Of a stretch of DNA of 64,000 nucleotides, positions 22,601 to 34,010 are shown in pieces (position 1 is the first letter of the stretch; every line of letters begins with the position of its first letter). Position numbers and translations under genes: made by a program. The notes beneath the pieces are model-generated. The model worked only from the letters and a program-made list of their open reading frames with translations, was not told the DNA's origin and ran no database searches. The stretch is from Thamnidium elegans (lineage: Eukaryota; Mucoromycota; Mucoromycetes; Mucorales; Mucoraceae): the NCBI GenBank assembly GCA_025201345.1, contig JAIXMG010000026.1:310001-374000 (forward strand). The letters are read 5' to 3'.

Positions 22601-24417
22601 GTTTCTAATAAGGTCATTTAGTATATTATCAAGGTCCAATTTTACATAGGAGAAAAAAGGGTGAGAGTATTGCATGTAAAATAGTTTATAGTTCACATGT
22701 AAAAAAAAGTACACAGCTTATGTATTTAATATTACTCGATTGTGCACGCAGATGGATTCTTATTGTGCATTGGCCTGTATATTTCTTCTACCGAAAAAAA
22801 AAAAAAAAAAAAAGAGTTGTACGAAACTATTAGGTTTTATGCGTGTGAAAAAAAAAAAGTTGGTTCTGCAACTTGCTTGTTCAAATCCAAACAGTTTTTT
22901 GAGTCTATTTTTAATATTTAGGGGGGTTAGGGTTGGGGTGAAAAAATAAAATAAATGCTTTTTTTTTTTTTTTTTTTTTTTTTTGTTACTGACAAGTACA
23001 CACACATGTACAGTGGAATTGTATTTTGCAGTGTAAATAAATAAATAGCGGCACTAAAACTTTAAAATAAGCGTACTCTTTTTTCTTTCTCAGTGGGGAA
23101 AATATAGCATACAAATGATAAAAAAGCAAATTTATATGCATGATGTAACTATGGAATCTATAAATTTCAGGTAAAACTGTTGTCACTTTAAGTATTTAAA
23201 AATAACTTTCTGCATAAACTATCAAAACCCAACATTTATATTCTTTTATTCACAGTGTTGCCCAGGATACCTTATTGATTCACCGGCAAAATCACTGTTT
23301 TCTATAAATATATTGATCGTCCCCCTTCTTCTTCTCCCGAGACGCCGAGCGTAAAATAGTCCCGAGCAAATACGTGAAAGTCAGTTTGTTTCATTTTTAA
23401 AGTTTTCATTTTTTTTTTTTTTTTTTTTTTGTATTAGAGAAACGACTGTTTAATATGTTTTTTAATCTAAAAAACGTGGCGCTTCAAAAGGGGAAGTGAA
23501 AAGGTCCTTTCGCATATTTTACAGTGGACAGTAAAAGGATTATCTAAATTTGTGCCTTTTTTTTTAAAATTAAATCTAATTGTTTATAAATCAATGCGAG
23601 TTTCACCATGCAAAAAAAATAAAATAAAAATAATACTAGCAAAAAGGGATTAAAGTACAGCAGGCGTTGATTTTAATGTACGATAAGAAAAGGCACACAC
23701 ATATGATATATACAAATAAAAGTTATATCAAATTCGCTTTTTTATATATTTGAATAATAAAAAGGTATACAATAGAATACTACAATAATATAAAATTCTG
23801 GTGCTGGTCCTGCACTTAAAAAAATTAATCTAATAGCAGTAGCATACAACGTTTTTTGTAACTAGAAAAGACTGACTGGCGCAATTTTTAGATGTAAGAA
23901 ACAAAACTAATATTTTTAGGGTTGCTCGAATATAAATTGTATAAATGAAATCAAGGTAGTCATTCAATGTTATAGCCCGTGCGGATTCCTTAAAATGGGA
24001 ATATCAGGTGGTATATTTGAAGAAAAAATTACCCAGTTCCCTGGGCTTTTTTTTTAAGAGGGCTAACAGTGTGTGCTATAGAGTAAACGCGGGGGTCTAA
24101 TCAAGTATCACCCCAAATTTATAAACTGGCAACACAAAAAAAAAAAAAGAAAAAAAAAACTACTGAAACTATTTATTTACTCTATTTTTTTTTTGAACTG
24201 TAATAAAGTTATTAAACTGACACTAATATCATTCAAAAAGAGTCATGTTTGTGTTTCATGTATAGTGTTTATATACAAAAAAGAAAAAGATAAAAAAGAC
24301 TTTTGTACTACAGAGCACACGCGCAGTTTTTTTTAGTGATATCCCGCCAAATATAAAGCATAATAAATATGATCTACCTTTCTTTATTTTTTTTTACCCC
24401 TTTCTTTCTTTTTTTTT

Positions 24418-24464
<47 letters not shown>

Positions 24465-24569
24465 GCTGTAAAGGGAGATATATACACACACACGCACACA
24501 CACACATATATATATAGTTTTATAGTGTATATATATATATATATGCAGGTTATATTTTAATCTATCATC
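19641..24569. other. Gene-poor 4.9-kb tract
   Basis: No gene of a known family was seen. It contains homopolymers (including 41 T at 24421-24461) and (CA)n and (TA)n microsatellites near 24481-24545. It also holds a short open frame at 20145 (MESQTINEFINNLVSAKFRK, then a stop after 20 more residues) and the 88-residue ORF listed separately. Much of the tract has lost any coding periodicity. It may be decayed mobile or gene sequence, but no terminal repeats or transposase motifs were recognised. Confidence 0.5.
21283..21549 (+). CDS. Uncharacterised 88-residue ORF
   Basis: A single frame from ATG to stop beginning MIKYKVHEEVLEPCNQIKLS. It has a helical middle (DDISKVRLQKLLSMYETDYK) and a C-terminal part ELKKILQSLRNTGERSAAFG. 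The composition is that of a real protein and it is free of homopolymer translation. No family was recognised. As it stands alone in a gene-poor tract, it may be an exon of a dead gene or a small orphan gene. Confidence 0.35.
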   Translation: MIKYKVHEEVLEPCNQIKLSISKKKMPETDRLDDISKVRLQKLLSMYETDYKFQKDLIYYECEPMELKKILQSLRNTGERSAAFGRNN

Positions 24570-27500
24570 ATGAACTCGAATAATACTAATAGCAACATAA
24601 TTCTTACACCATCTAATAAACGATCCTCACTTTCATCACGTGCGAGTAAAATACCACAAAAATTAGCACAATCGAACTTTTTTTCACTAAGGCCCTCGAC
24701 GAGTACCCTGGTTTTAAATAATGAAGATATACCATCTTATACTGATACAAGTAACCGACTTAGTGCTAGAATTGGTCAAATATTGTTTCGACAACGTACG
24801 TCCAGTGAATCAGTGATTAAAGAGTCTAGATCTTTTTCAACACATAATACTGATTACTCAACATTATCGTTGGGAAGAAACAGTCAACAATCTCGAAGTT
24901 TAGATATGACAAATAATAATCAAAGTGATATAGTAACGTATATAACATATGTATATATATATAAAACTTCTCTAACATTTGATAGTTTAGTATGTACACA
25001 ATGATAATTTATCAATCGATCCTACTTACAATCAAAGTACGACAACAACAACACCTTCTCCTTATTATTCAACATCATCTCCTGAGAGAACAGACTTTTA
25101 TTCATACTATTATAATAATATTAGTGCAGTTGTTACTGCTGGTCCGGTAACAACAACAACAAAACAACAAAATACAACGACAAAAGATGAAAACAGTTTA
25201 TTTTCTCCTCTTTCCTTTTCAAATTCATCTGTTTCTTCATTTACAGATTCAATTCTTATTAATACAACTCCACCCCCTATGTCACCTATTATTTCTAATT
25301 CCACTAATACTATACATACTGATTTAACAATGAAATCAGTTCATGAATTTGCAGATATTTTAATTGATCGTTGTACTTTACTTTTAGATTTGTCTGACAT
25401 TACTTTTTCTCACGTCCGAGAGATTGAAACGATCACTGACAATGTTCAACACTTGATTATATCTGTTTCTTGTCTTGATTTACTTTGTCAATTAAATAAA
25501 TGTAAAGAAACAATTGAAAACATGTATAATTCACCTATTCAATTAAAGGAACAAGAAGAGTCTATAAAATCCACGGTAAATTCATATAAAAAATTGACAC
25601 CATTTTTTTTTTTTTTTTTTTTTTTTTTAATCTCTCTTTTTTCGTCTAGGTTCAAGATATTAAAAGCATCTGTCAAACTTGTTTACAATTATCAAAAGAC
25701 TTGCCAAGTTTAAGTCAAACTAGTACAGATGGGTTTAAAAAGGAAGCAAACCAAGTGATGGTAAATGGGTTTTCAACTGCACAAGAATATCAAGAGATGA
25801 AGTCAGATCAAATGGATGAAAACGCAAGTTGGTTTCGACATCATTTTGTTGGTAAACCCTATCATACTTTTATTGGTTCTTTGCAACCACTCGTTGGTAA
25901 ATTACCTTTAATCGATACAGATAAAAAGAAGAAACCGGAGCCAAAGAGAAGAAATAGTAAATCATTATTAAATTCCTTTTTATCTTCTTCAAACGTACAA
26001 CAACAACAACCTGAAGTAAATCAATCTTCACTCGGTATCATATCGGTCATTCAAGAACGTGCAAAAGATTTTAGTGGCCCTGGTAATGGTGCAGCATCTA
26101 TTCTTGGATCTCAGTACCGAATTATTATCCGTAGTAAAGAAGTAAGTTTTTATACAAGTGTACTACCAAGTAACAAATTGAATTAATAAAAGTCCAAAAA
26201 AAAAAAAAAAAGCCTGAATCAGCTAGGTTTATTATACATGAATGTATGGCAAAAGAAACTCAAATCCAATTAGAAAATAGAGGAGATGGACCCAAATTAA
26301 ACAAGATGGTATCAAATGACTATAAAAGGATTCGTCCTTTTAGTACGCATGGGATTCAAACACACCACAATATAATAAACGCACATCCTGATAACCAAAA
26401 TACGTTTACGTCAAGAATGATGCGCGCTGCTATTTTATCCGCGTGTCCAAATATAGATTTACGTTCATTTAAAGAATTATCGGCTGAATCAACTATTATG
26501 GCAGGCCTGGAAAAGGAACTACTCAAGTATGACGAAATTCATGTAAGTTATTTAACAAAAAAAAAAACAATCAAATTTTAATTGTTTTTATTAGATTCCT
26601 AAAAATTACAAGTTTGGCTTCTTGACTATTAAAAATAATCAGACTACGGAAGAAGCTTGGTTTTCAAATACAACTTTGTCAACTAATTGTAAAGATTTTT
26701 TAAATATTATGGGTAGAAAGATTGAACTGAAAGGTTACCAAGGTTATGCAGCTGGTCTGGATACCAAGAGTAAATATACTTTACTTGTGACAAAAAAGTT
26801 GTTTACTAACTATTTTAATTAGCTGGTGAGTCAGGGCAACATGCTTATATCTCGCAATGGAACGATATAGATATCATGTTTCATGTTGCGCCTTTAATGC
26901 CTTTACAACCAAGTGATAAGCAACAAGTATTAAGAAAAAAACATATTGGCAACGGTAAAAAAAAAAAAAAAAAAAAGATAAAAATTCAAGAAACGTTTTT
27001 TTAATTTTGTATTATTGTAGATATTGTTTGTATTATATTTTTGGAAGGAGAACAACAATTTAACCCAAAGGCAATTCGATCCCAATTCCTTCATGTTTAT
27101 ATTGTTGTAAAACCAGAATTGGATCAAGACAACAAACGATGCTGGAGGTGAGTTTTGCAAGCAGTTAATATATATTTTACTTATCTTTTTTTTTTTTGTA
27201 GAGTCGAAGTACTAAGTAATAAGAACGTCGGTAAATTTGGACCCCCCTTACCAAGCCCAGGGGTATTTAACAATGATGAAACCTTAAAGGCGTTTTTAAC
27301 ATTAAAATGTAAGTTTATTTTTAAACTGATTTTCTTTTTTTAAAAAACTAAATCAAAAAGAGTAGTAATTAACGCCGAAAATGCCGCCCTTAAATCTGAC
27401 AAGTTTTGTGTTCCAAATAATAAAGCAAGATTAGGATTACTTTCAAGCCATATTGAAACCGGACTCACTTTCAGTACACCGCAAGTGGTGCGATCTGCAA

Positions 27501-28148
27501 GTACCAATCGATTGCTATCCAATAAACCAAATAAACCCAAAAAGAACCAAGAGGAAGAATTAACCAAACGAAGACCCAAGTCAGTGAACAATAATAAGTC
27601 AAATCACCAACTACAAAGTAGTGGGTCGCGATTGCTGCGTGAAGCTATCTTGGATGAAGAAAAGAGAAGAGTGGTAGTGATGGCAAGTACGGATATACCC
27701 CCTTTGCCCTCAGTATCAAGATCTACTCTTTTACAGGATTTTAAAAAGGGCTTTTCGAGGAAAAAAACAAATAGTAGTACGTTGGTCACTCCTGTTGAAC
27801 AGAAGAAAGTACTCCGTAAAACAAGTCAACTCAAAATTAGTAGTATACCGGAAAATACTGCCATTATTAACAAGCAACAAAAGATTGGTAAAAAAGCTTA
27901 AATAAAACTTTTTTTTTTTTTTTTTTTTTTTTTGTAACTCATTTTTGTTATTAGATGAAGAAATGTTTGTAGGTAAGGATATAAATATTTCATCTGAAAG
28001 TTTTATATCCACTGAACAATTGTTTTCAATCACTGAAAAGAAACAAAGACCATTACCACCAAAGTTTATGATTAGCTCTCCTACTGCTACTACTACTACT
28101 ACTACTATTACAAGTAGTTCCAATGGCTCAAGTTTGTCATGGAGATAA
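24570..28148 (+). CDS. RapGAP-domain protein (Rap/Rheb-family GTPase activator)
   Basis: Large protein of 1008 residues. Exons: 24570-24932, 24991-25575, 25650-26141, 26213-26542, 26595-26769, 26823-26954, 27021-27147, 27202-27308, 27366-27887, 27955-28148; all phases join. Residues 1-250 are Ser, Thr and Asn-rich and disordered. A helical region near 260-350 is followed by a folded part and then by a RapGAP domain at about 565-770. Its key features are the block EEAWFSNTTLSTNCKDFLNI, GYAAGLDTKTGESGQHAYIS and the Asn-thumb motif HIGNDIVCIIFLE near residue 690, where the Asn supplies the catalytic side chain in this family. A basic, disordered tail follows. The partner is likely a Rap, Rsr1 or Rheb-type GTPase, which is inference. 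Confidence 0.88.
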
Positions 28149-28283
28149 AAAATAAAAATGAAACCCTTTTTTTTTGAAACTCCATTATATATATTCGAGA
28201 AAGGTCTATAAAAGTCACGACCCAAAGTTTTTTTTTTTTCTTTCTTTTTCTTTTTTTTTTTTTGTAAAATAGCAATTTCAAAA

Positions 28284-29570
28284 ATGGTAAAGTGTACACA
28301 TAAAGGTTGTGGAAAAGAGTTCAAGGAAGAAGAGAATGTAGATAATGGTAAGGGTGTTTTTTTCTTTTTTTCCTTCTGTATTCGATTTATGTTAATTTTT
28401 TTTTCTTTTTCGTAGCTTGTCAATATCACGCTGGTGCTCCAGTCTTTCACGAAGGTAAAATAATAATAATTACATACACGAACAAGTAATTGAAAAAGTG
28501 GATAGGGTTAAAGGGTTGGTCTTGTTGTAAGAAACGTGTCGATGACTTTGATGAATTTCTTGCCATTCCCGGTTGTACTCATGGTCGTCATACCACTGAA
28601 ATAGCCGTTGCTCCCACAACCGCAAAGCCTGCAGCAGAAGAAAAGCCTGCTGCTGCTGCTGCTCATGTCACAAAGGAAGGTGTTGAAGTTTATGGAAAGC
28701 CCGCTGCTGCTGCTGCTGCTCCTCCTGCTGCTGTCGCACCTGCACCCGAAAAGCCTAAAGAGGAAAAACCTCAAGTTTTAGAAGAGGACGATGAAAGCAT
28801 CCCTGTACCTGAGGGTACTACTTGTAAGAGACGTGGTTGCGGTCGCGTCTGGAAAGACGCAGCTACCTCTCGCGGTGAAGGAGCCGAAGCCGTCTGTCAT
28901 TACCATCCTGGAGCTCCTATTTTCCACGAGGGTTCTAAAGGCTGGAGCTGTTGTCCTCGTAAAGTGTTAGATTTCGATGAGTTTTTAAAGATTGAGGGAT
29001 GTAAGGAAGGAAAGCATTTATTTGTTGGTTCTTCTAACGAGGTATAAATATATGATTTGGCGGAGGGGAGGGGGGTTTTTTTTCTTTTAATTAATTTTCA
29101 ATTGTGTATAGACTGAGGAATTGGTCGATTGTCGTACAGATTGGTATCAGACTCAAACCAATGTTATTTTAAGTATCTTTGCAAAGAATAAGGAAGATAC
29201 AAAGGTCAAGTTCAATAGCGATTCTGTTGAGGTGGATATTAAGATGAAGGGTAACAAGCGTTACAAGAAGACTTTTCCCCTTTTCACTGTAAATATTCTT
29301 TTTGAATTTTATAATGTTTTGGTTTTGCTAACCCGTCTCTCTCTCTCTTTTTTTTAGACGATCGATGTTGATAATTCCAAGTTCACAGTTCTTTCTACAA
29401 AGCTCGAAATCAATATGAAAAAGACAAGTGGTATCTCTTGGGCTTCGCTCGAACCCAGCGATGCCATCAAGACTTGGACCACTTTCGGTGTACTTGGTAC
29501 AGGAGGAACTGTTGGCTCAAAGGAAATGTATTATAATGCCGATTCTCCATTAGACTTTATTAAAAAGTAG
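28284..29570 (+). CDS. CHORD and CS domain Hsp90 co-chaperone (RAR1/CHORDC1 type)
   Basis: Exons: 28284-28347, 28416-28454, 28506-29041, 29112-29288, 29358-29570; 342 residues, close to animal CHORDC1. CHORD1 occupies about residues 4-62, with Cys/His zinc ligands in CTHKGCGKEF, CQYHAGAPVFHEG, WSCCKKRVDDFDEFL and GCTHGRH. An Ala and Pro-rich linker follows. CHORD2 (about 145-215) repeats the pattern with CKRRGCGRVW and CHYHPGAPIFHEGSKGWSCC. A CS (p23-like) domain fills the C-terminal third, beginning at the TEELVDCRTDWYQTQTNVIL region. Such proteins bind Hsp90 with Sgt1, and an Sgt1 gene is also in this window. The fusion of both CHORDs with CS is the animal and fungal form; plant RAR1 lacks the CS domain. 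Confidence 0.95.
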
Positions 29571-29593
29571 TAGAAAATAAATTATTTATATGG

Positions 29594-29594
<1 letters not shown>

Positions 29595-29648
<54 letters not shown>
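29595..29648. repeat. 54-nt poly(T) between convergent genes
   Basis: An uninterrupted 54-T run fills most of the 76-bp gap between the stop codons of the CHORD gene (+) and the FAF2-like gene (-). On the minus strand it is poly(A), and its first two bases are the last two bases of the FAF2-like TAA stop codon. It may contribute to 3'-end formation on one strand, but that is inference. Confidence 0.9.
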
Positions 29649-29651
<3 letters not shown>

Positions 29652-29916
29652 CTTCATCCTCATCATCTTCTACAACTAAAGTAGCACTAGGCCATAAACT
29701 TTTGATGTCATATAATTTTATCTCTTGGTTAGGTTCGTATTCCATACGAGGATAAGGGCTGTGGATGGTGAAGTTGTACTTGTGGACGTAGTCAATGGGT
29801 TGGTCAACTGGTGCAGCAGGTGCCTTTTCCTTTAATAAAGGGTAGATCTCCACAAAACGGTATAAAGTCTAGTAGATTTTTTTTTTTCGTAATCAATATC
29901 GATATATTTAAAAATA

Positions 29917-29949
<33 letters not shown>

Positions 29950-31427
29950 TACATCCACTGTATCGTTTTGATTAAATTTACGGATCACTCTATCTCCGTT
30001 AGCTAAACGGAAGCTTAACTTGGCTACCTTACCAGCATTATCCTCCGGCTCTTGAGGCAAATGAGCGTACAAGTATTGAATGTACTGCTCTCTCTTTTCC
30101 TTTAGCAGTTCAATCTGTCTCTTTTCGTATAAAGCTTGTTCTTCTGCTCTAGCAGCCGCCTCTTTTTCTTCTTGGGCTAATCTAGTCTGCAGGCACAAAA
30201 TTGTATTTTAGTTATACATTAAAAATAAAGAGGAGTTTTACCTTTTCTTGATCGGCTTTAAGACTTTGATGATATGCAGCATCTTGATCTTTCAATAATT
30301 GACGTTCCATATCTCTTTGACTTCGCTCGCTTTTTAAGCGGTTGACAACAGCGCCATGGCGATCGATAGCGATTTCAATTTGGCTGATGAGTTCTTCGGG
30401 ATGCGAAGTGCCTTCCATGCGCTCAATGACCGCCATTTTTGGTGTAGCCTCTCCGACTGATGTTTGTAAAGCGATCAAGGCCATAAATGGGTATGTTGTA
30501 GCTTGCAAAGTATAACTCACTTAAGAAAGACGATCAGTAAAAAAGAAAAATGCATATCTCTTTTTTTTTTTTTACCTTTGTGTGCTTCGGATTCACGTAC
30601 GTTGCCTCCCCAAACTAAAATATTCTTTTGGTTTACAAAGTCAATAAGACGAGCAGAGGTAAGTGTGTTCTTGTTGAATTCATCGGTGCTATCGTGATCA
30701 TCGCTTTGTAAAATAACCAGCATAAAGCGCAAATCCTTTCTTGCTTTTTCTAGGGCCTGTGAATAGCCGCCCTTAAAGAAGTCGATATGTGTTGGGCCAT
30801 ACTTGGTCTCAAATGATTCAATAAATTCAAATGCCAGTACACGAGGATCTCTAGGTTTATTTGTTATGGTAGGACGAGAAATGATACGAGCTAAGGAATG
30901 CGATATGAGAAACAGATGATAGATATAAAAATGATATACTTTACTTGCAAGCGATATAATTGACCAAGTGATGTTCCAGGCCATGCCAAAAGGCCAGAGT
31001 AAAATTGAAAGGAAACTAAAAGGTCTGGCTTGAGTATTGGTACGAAATGTATTATGAATTGTAGTGTGTGCGGTGGATGAAGAGGAGGTGGCTGTACTAC
31101 TAGCAACTTCCTCTTCTAATTCTTCGCGTTTCTCTGTTGGGTTATTATTTTCATAAATGTTTTGGACAGCTCTCTATTTTAGTGAGGGGTTCAGTAAAGA
31201 ATATAAAGAGTCGGGTACTCATCTTACTTCTAAATTCCAGTCATGTTCAATGAGTTGACCAAGTGCCTCGTCTAAATCTTTTGTTTGCGTAATAGACTAA
31301 TATATAATTTATCTGGTTTATATATATACATAAAAGGAAACTAAACAAAAGTCTTTAGTTATTTCTTTACCTGGTATTGATTCAGTACATCTCTTTTCTC
31401 TTCATCTAATGTAGATAATGAGACCAT
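29647..31427 (-). CDS. UBA-UAS-UBX protein, FAF2/UBXD8 (Ubx2-like) ERAD factor
   Basis: Exons: 31427-31371, 31296-31228, 31173-30945, 30890-30576, 30519-30242, 30186-29953, 29868-29647; 467 residues (human FAF2 is 445). The N-terminal UBA-like domain contains TKDLDEALGQLIEHDWNLE. A hydrophobic hairpin near residues 80-105 (FSFLSILLWPFG, WNITWSIISLA) would insert in the ER or lipid-droplet membrane. The UAS thioredoxin-like domain includes FIESFETKYGPTHIDFFKG and LVWGGNVRE. A charged coiled coil (ERSQRDMERQLLKDQDAAYH to QIELLKEKREQYI) leads into a UBX domain (FRLANGDRVIRKFNQNDTVD) that docks on Cdc48/p97. The family recruits p97 for ER-associated degradation and lipid-droplet control. Confidence 0.92.
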
Positions 31428-32272
31428 TATTTATTCCTTTTTTTTTTTATTAAAAAATAGAAAAGAAGAAAAAATAGAAAAAAATAAATAAATAAAATAA
31501 AAATAATGCCACGCACACTTGCAGTCATACCCTAATTTATAAATCGCTCAAACAGAAATGGAAAGAGGATCGCTCAATTTACATTAACTTTTTATTTATC
31601 CCTTTCCCCCCCCCCTTTTTTTTTGTTTATAATTGTTTACACTAAAAAGATAACGTATTTATAAGAGCATACGGTAGCTCAATTACGTCAATAGTGGTAA
31701 TACAGAGAGAATCTTGGTTTTGGTCGCCGTCAGAGTTATAATTCGGGAAAACAGTTTCAATGATACTAACCCGTAAGGTATACACTTTCTCTTTGGAGGA
31801 ATTAACCATGCACGGCTCTATTTGCATGGTTGATTCAAAAAAAAAAATATGGCGTTCTACTTTGTTAATCATAAAAAAAAGACAGCGGCATAAAATAGCC
31901 TCTTTTTATCATTTTCTTTTGCAGCAAATAAATGAATTCTATACAAGCAAAAGTATCTTTATTTATGTGTACATCTTTTCAGCCTTATATGATAGGATGG
32001 TGCAAACGGATATGGCTCGCTTAAAACGTAAAAGACTAAAGACGTCCAAGTCTAGTACTCTCAAGTAGACTTTTTAACAGCTGATGTAATCCAAAATCAT
32101 CGCGAATGACCTCTAATTGATTTTACGTGAATTGATTTTTAAAAATCCGCGAATTGAGACCGTGTAAACACTGTATTATATGCTTAAATCCCTCACGTGA
32201 ATAGGACTGGGTTTAAGAGAAGAGGTTTCTCTCTTTTTTTTTTCTAAAACAGAAAATATACAATAAAAAATA
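31428..32272. other. Divergent spacer upstream of FAF2-like and Ufe1 genes
   Basis: Promoter-bearing spacer of about 845 bp. Two overlapping opposite-strand frames occur here (31642-31872 minus, 31760-32068 plus). Each is open for 76-102 codons but neither resembles a family, and they cannot both be coding. The end of the plus frame (MARLKRKRLKTSKSS) is basic and reads like protein, so a decayed or small gene is possible. No RNA gene was seen. Confidence 0.4.
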
Positions 32273-33292
32273 ATGTCCAACATTACGATTGAATTTCGAC
32301 ATCTAGTTGAAAAAAAAGCAAAGACTATACCTTCTAAGCCCAACAAGAGACGTAGAGAAAAACACGATGAAAGTTCGTACGATATTTTTACAAAGGAAGC
32401 GTATCGTGTTTACCAACATATTGATAGTTTAAGGCGATTTTTGTTAACGATTCGACCGGTATACCTCAGTACCAACAATAGACCATCTCGAGTTAATTCA
32501 CGTTCTAATGAACCTGTACCAAAGGCCAGTACCGAAGGAGACTCATTATTTGCTTTATTTTCTGGAAATATTCATAACCTCACAGACCGTGAACGCGATG
32601 AAATTGATTTTCAAGCCAAATTAATTATTCGTCGATGTATTGATCGTATCAAGGAATTAGAAACTTCTGAAAAGTTGAGGCAAGAACGTGAAGCAGCTAA
32701 ACCAACACATATATTAGCACAGTTATTTAGTTCTGGTAATTCAGAAGATGTATTGTTTGTACATCGTAGTAGTATTACTTGGTTATTAAATCAACAATTG
32801 ATGAAGGTATCTCAAATACAAAAGGATCAGCAAGAGATTCGATTGATGCGTGAGATTGAAAAGAGTGAAAATCAACTTTCAAAGTCAATGTATAGTCATG
32901 TAGCGGCAGAAGCACAACCTGTACAGGATATACCAATGGAAGAAGAAAATCCGTTTGAGCTACAGTTATCACAAGAACAAGTTCAAATGCTTGAAAAAGA
33001 AAATTCGGTCATGTTGGAAGAATTAAATAATACTTTAAATCAAGTAAAGAGTGCAGAAAAGGCATTACTGGAGATCTCTACGCTTCAAACTCAGTTAACG
33101 AACCATTTAGCTGTACAAACAGTTCAAACCGATAAATTATACGCTGATGCAATTGCAACAACGGATACAGTTGAGCGAGGTAACTTGCAACTGATGACTG
33201 CAAAAGAAAGAAATAAAAGTAGTCGAAAGTTTATGTTGATCTTCTTAATCGGTGCTAGTTTTGTATTGTTATTCTTGGATTGGTACTCATAA
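32273..33292 (+). CDS. UFE1: ER t-SNARE, syntaxin-18/Ufe1 type
   Basis: Intronless gene for 339 residues. Qa-SNARE of the ER that receives Golgi-derived COPI vesicles, in complex with Sec20 and Use1 and the Dsl1/NRZ tether. Residues 1-110 form the syntaxin-18 N-domain with AYRVYQHIDSLRRFLLTIR. The SNARE helix lies at about 230-305, just before the membrane anchor: LEKENSVMLEELNNTLNQVK and LLEISTLQTQLTNHLAVQTV, ending with TAKERNKSSRKF. A single C-terminal membrane span (LIFLIGASFVLLFLDW) is followed by only two residues, as expected for a tail-anchored SNARE. A dead Tc1 element begins 25 bp after the stop codon. Confidence 0.9.
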   Translation: MSNITIEFRHLVEKKAKTIPSKPNKRRREKHDESSYDIFTKEAYRVYQHIDSLRRFLLTIRPVYLSTNNRPSRVNSRSNEPVPKASTEGDSLFALFSGNIHNLTDRERDEIDFQAKLIIRRCIDRIKELETSEKLRQEREAAKPTHILAQLFSSGNSEDVLFVHRSSITWLLNQQLMKVSQIQKDQQEIRLMREIEKSENQLSKSMYSHVAAEAQPVQDIPMEEENPFELQLSQEQVQMLEKENSVMLEELNNTLNQVKSAEKALLEISTLQTQLTNHLAVQTVQTDKLYADAIATTDTVERGNLQLMTAKERNKSSRKFMLIFLIGASFVLLFLDWYS

Positions 33293-33316
33293 AATAATAA
33301 AAAAAGGTTTTTAGTA

Positions 33317-34010
33317 TAGTACAGCTGGTAAATTTTGTCGGTTAAAAAATGATTGTCGTTTTGGGTCAAGTCAAATTGACGTTACTTTGAGATTATTATC
33401 GGATGTCTCGACTACTCACATTTTTTTAAATCATCAGCAGTGTAACTGGGTATACTAGCCATGACAATATTGTGGTATTCAACGATATGGAAGGATAAAT
33501 AAAACTTAGAAATTGATGACACCAAAGAGTTTCATTAAGTAAAAACAGACTAAAGAAACTTCTTTAAAATATAAAATGGGGTTTACTATTTATGTTGTGA
33601 TATCTAGATAATGAACTGTAAATGTTTTAATAATATTGTATCAACTCAAAATAGTTTACTTTTGACTAAAGCGATAATAGAAGCACACAATGGCTATGTT
33701 ACGAAAAAAAGTCTTACGGTTGTAATTGAGAGATGTCTCTGAGATACAACGAGGCTCTACATTGTCGTGGATAATCCACCAACTCAAAGAGATGACACAA
33801 AAACATTTATCTTTTTTCCTACTTGCCTGAGCTTAATTCGATTGAGGATTTTGGTCCACAATGAAAGACTGTATCAAGAAAAGTAAGTTCTTCAGTCGAC
33901 CTGATGATTTAAAAAATGTGAATAGTCGAGACATCCGATAATAATCTCAAAGTAACGTCAATTTGACTTGGCCCAAAACGGCAATCATTTCTTAGCTACT
34001 AGCCGTACTG
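33317..34010. mobile_element. Degenerate Tc1/mariner-type transposon with long inverted repeats
   Basis: The ends are inverted repeats of about 110-120 bp (left 33317-33437, right 33901-34010). They share an almost perfect 60-bp core including AAGTCAAATTGACGTTACTT and TTATCGGATGTCTCGACTA. The outermost bases on the right read CAGTACGGC inward and on the left TAGTACAGC, and both ends are flanked by TA, the Tc1/mariner target. Inside, on the plus strand, one frame reads IVVDNPPTQR (the second catalytic D region) at about 33761 and another reads YLPELNSIEDFG (the PELNPIE block with the catalytic E) at about 33811-33855. The two are in different frames and only about 25 codons apart, so the transposase is broken and shortened. 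At 694 bp it cannot be autonomous. Confidence 0.85.

Noticed and set aside
27731..28450. 239-codon minus-strand frame across the RapGAP and CHORD gene junction
   Set aside because: Lysine and phenylalanine-rich homopolymer reading that overlaps two well supported plus-strand genes.
31642..32068. Overlapping opposite-strand frames of 76 and 102 codons
   Set aside because: They overlap each other, contain translated A-runs and resemble nothing known; only described as part of the spacer.
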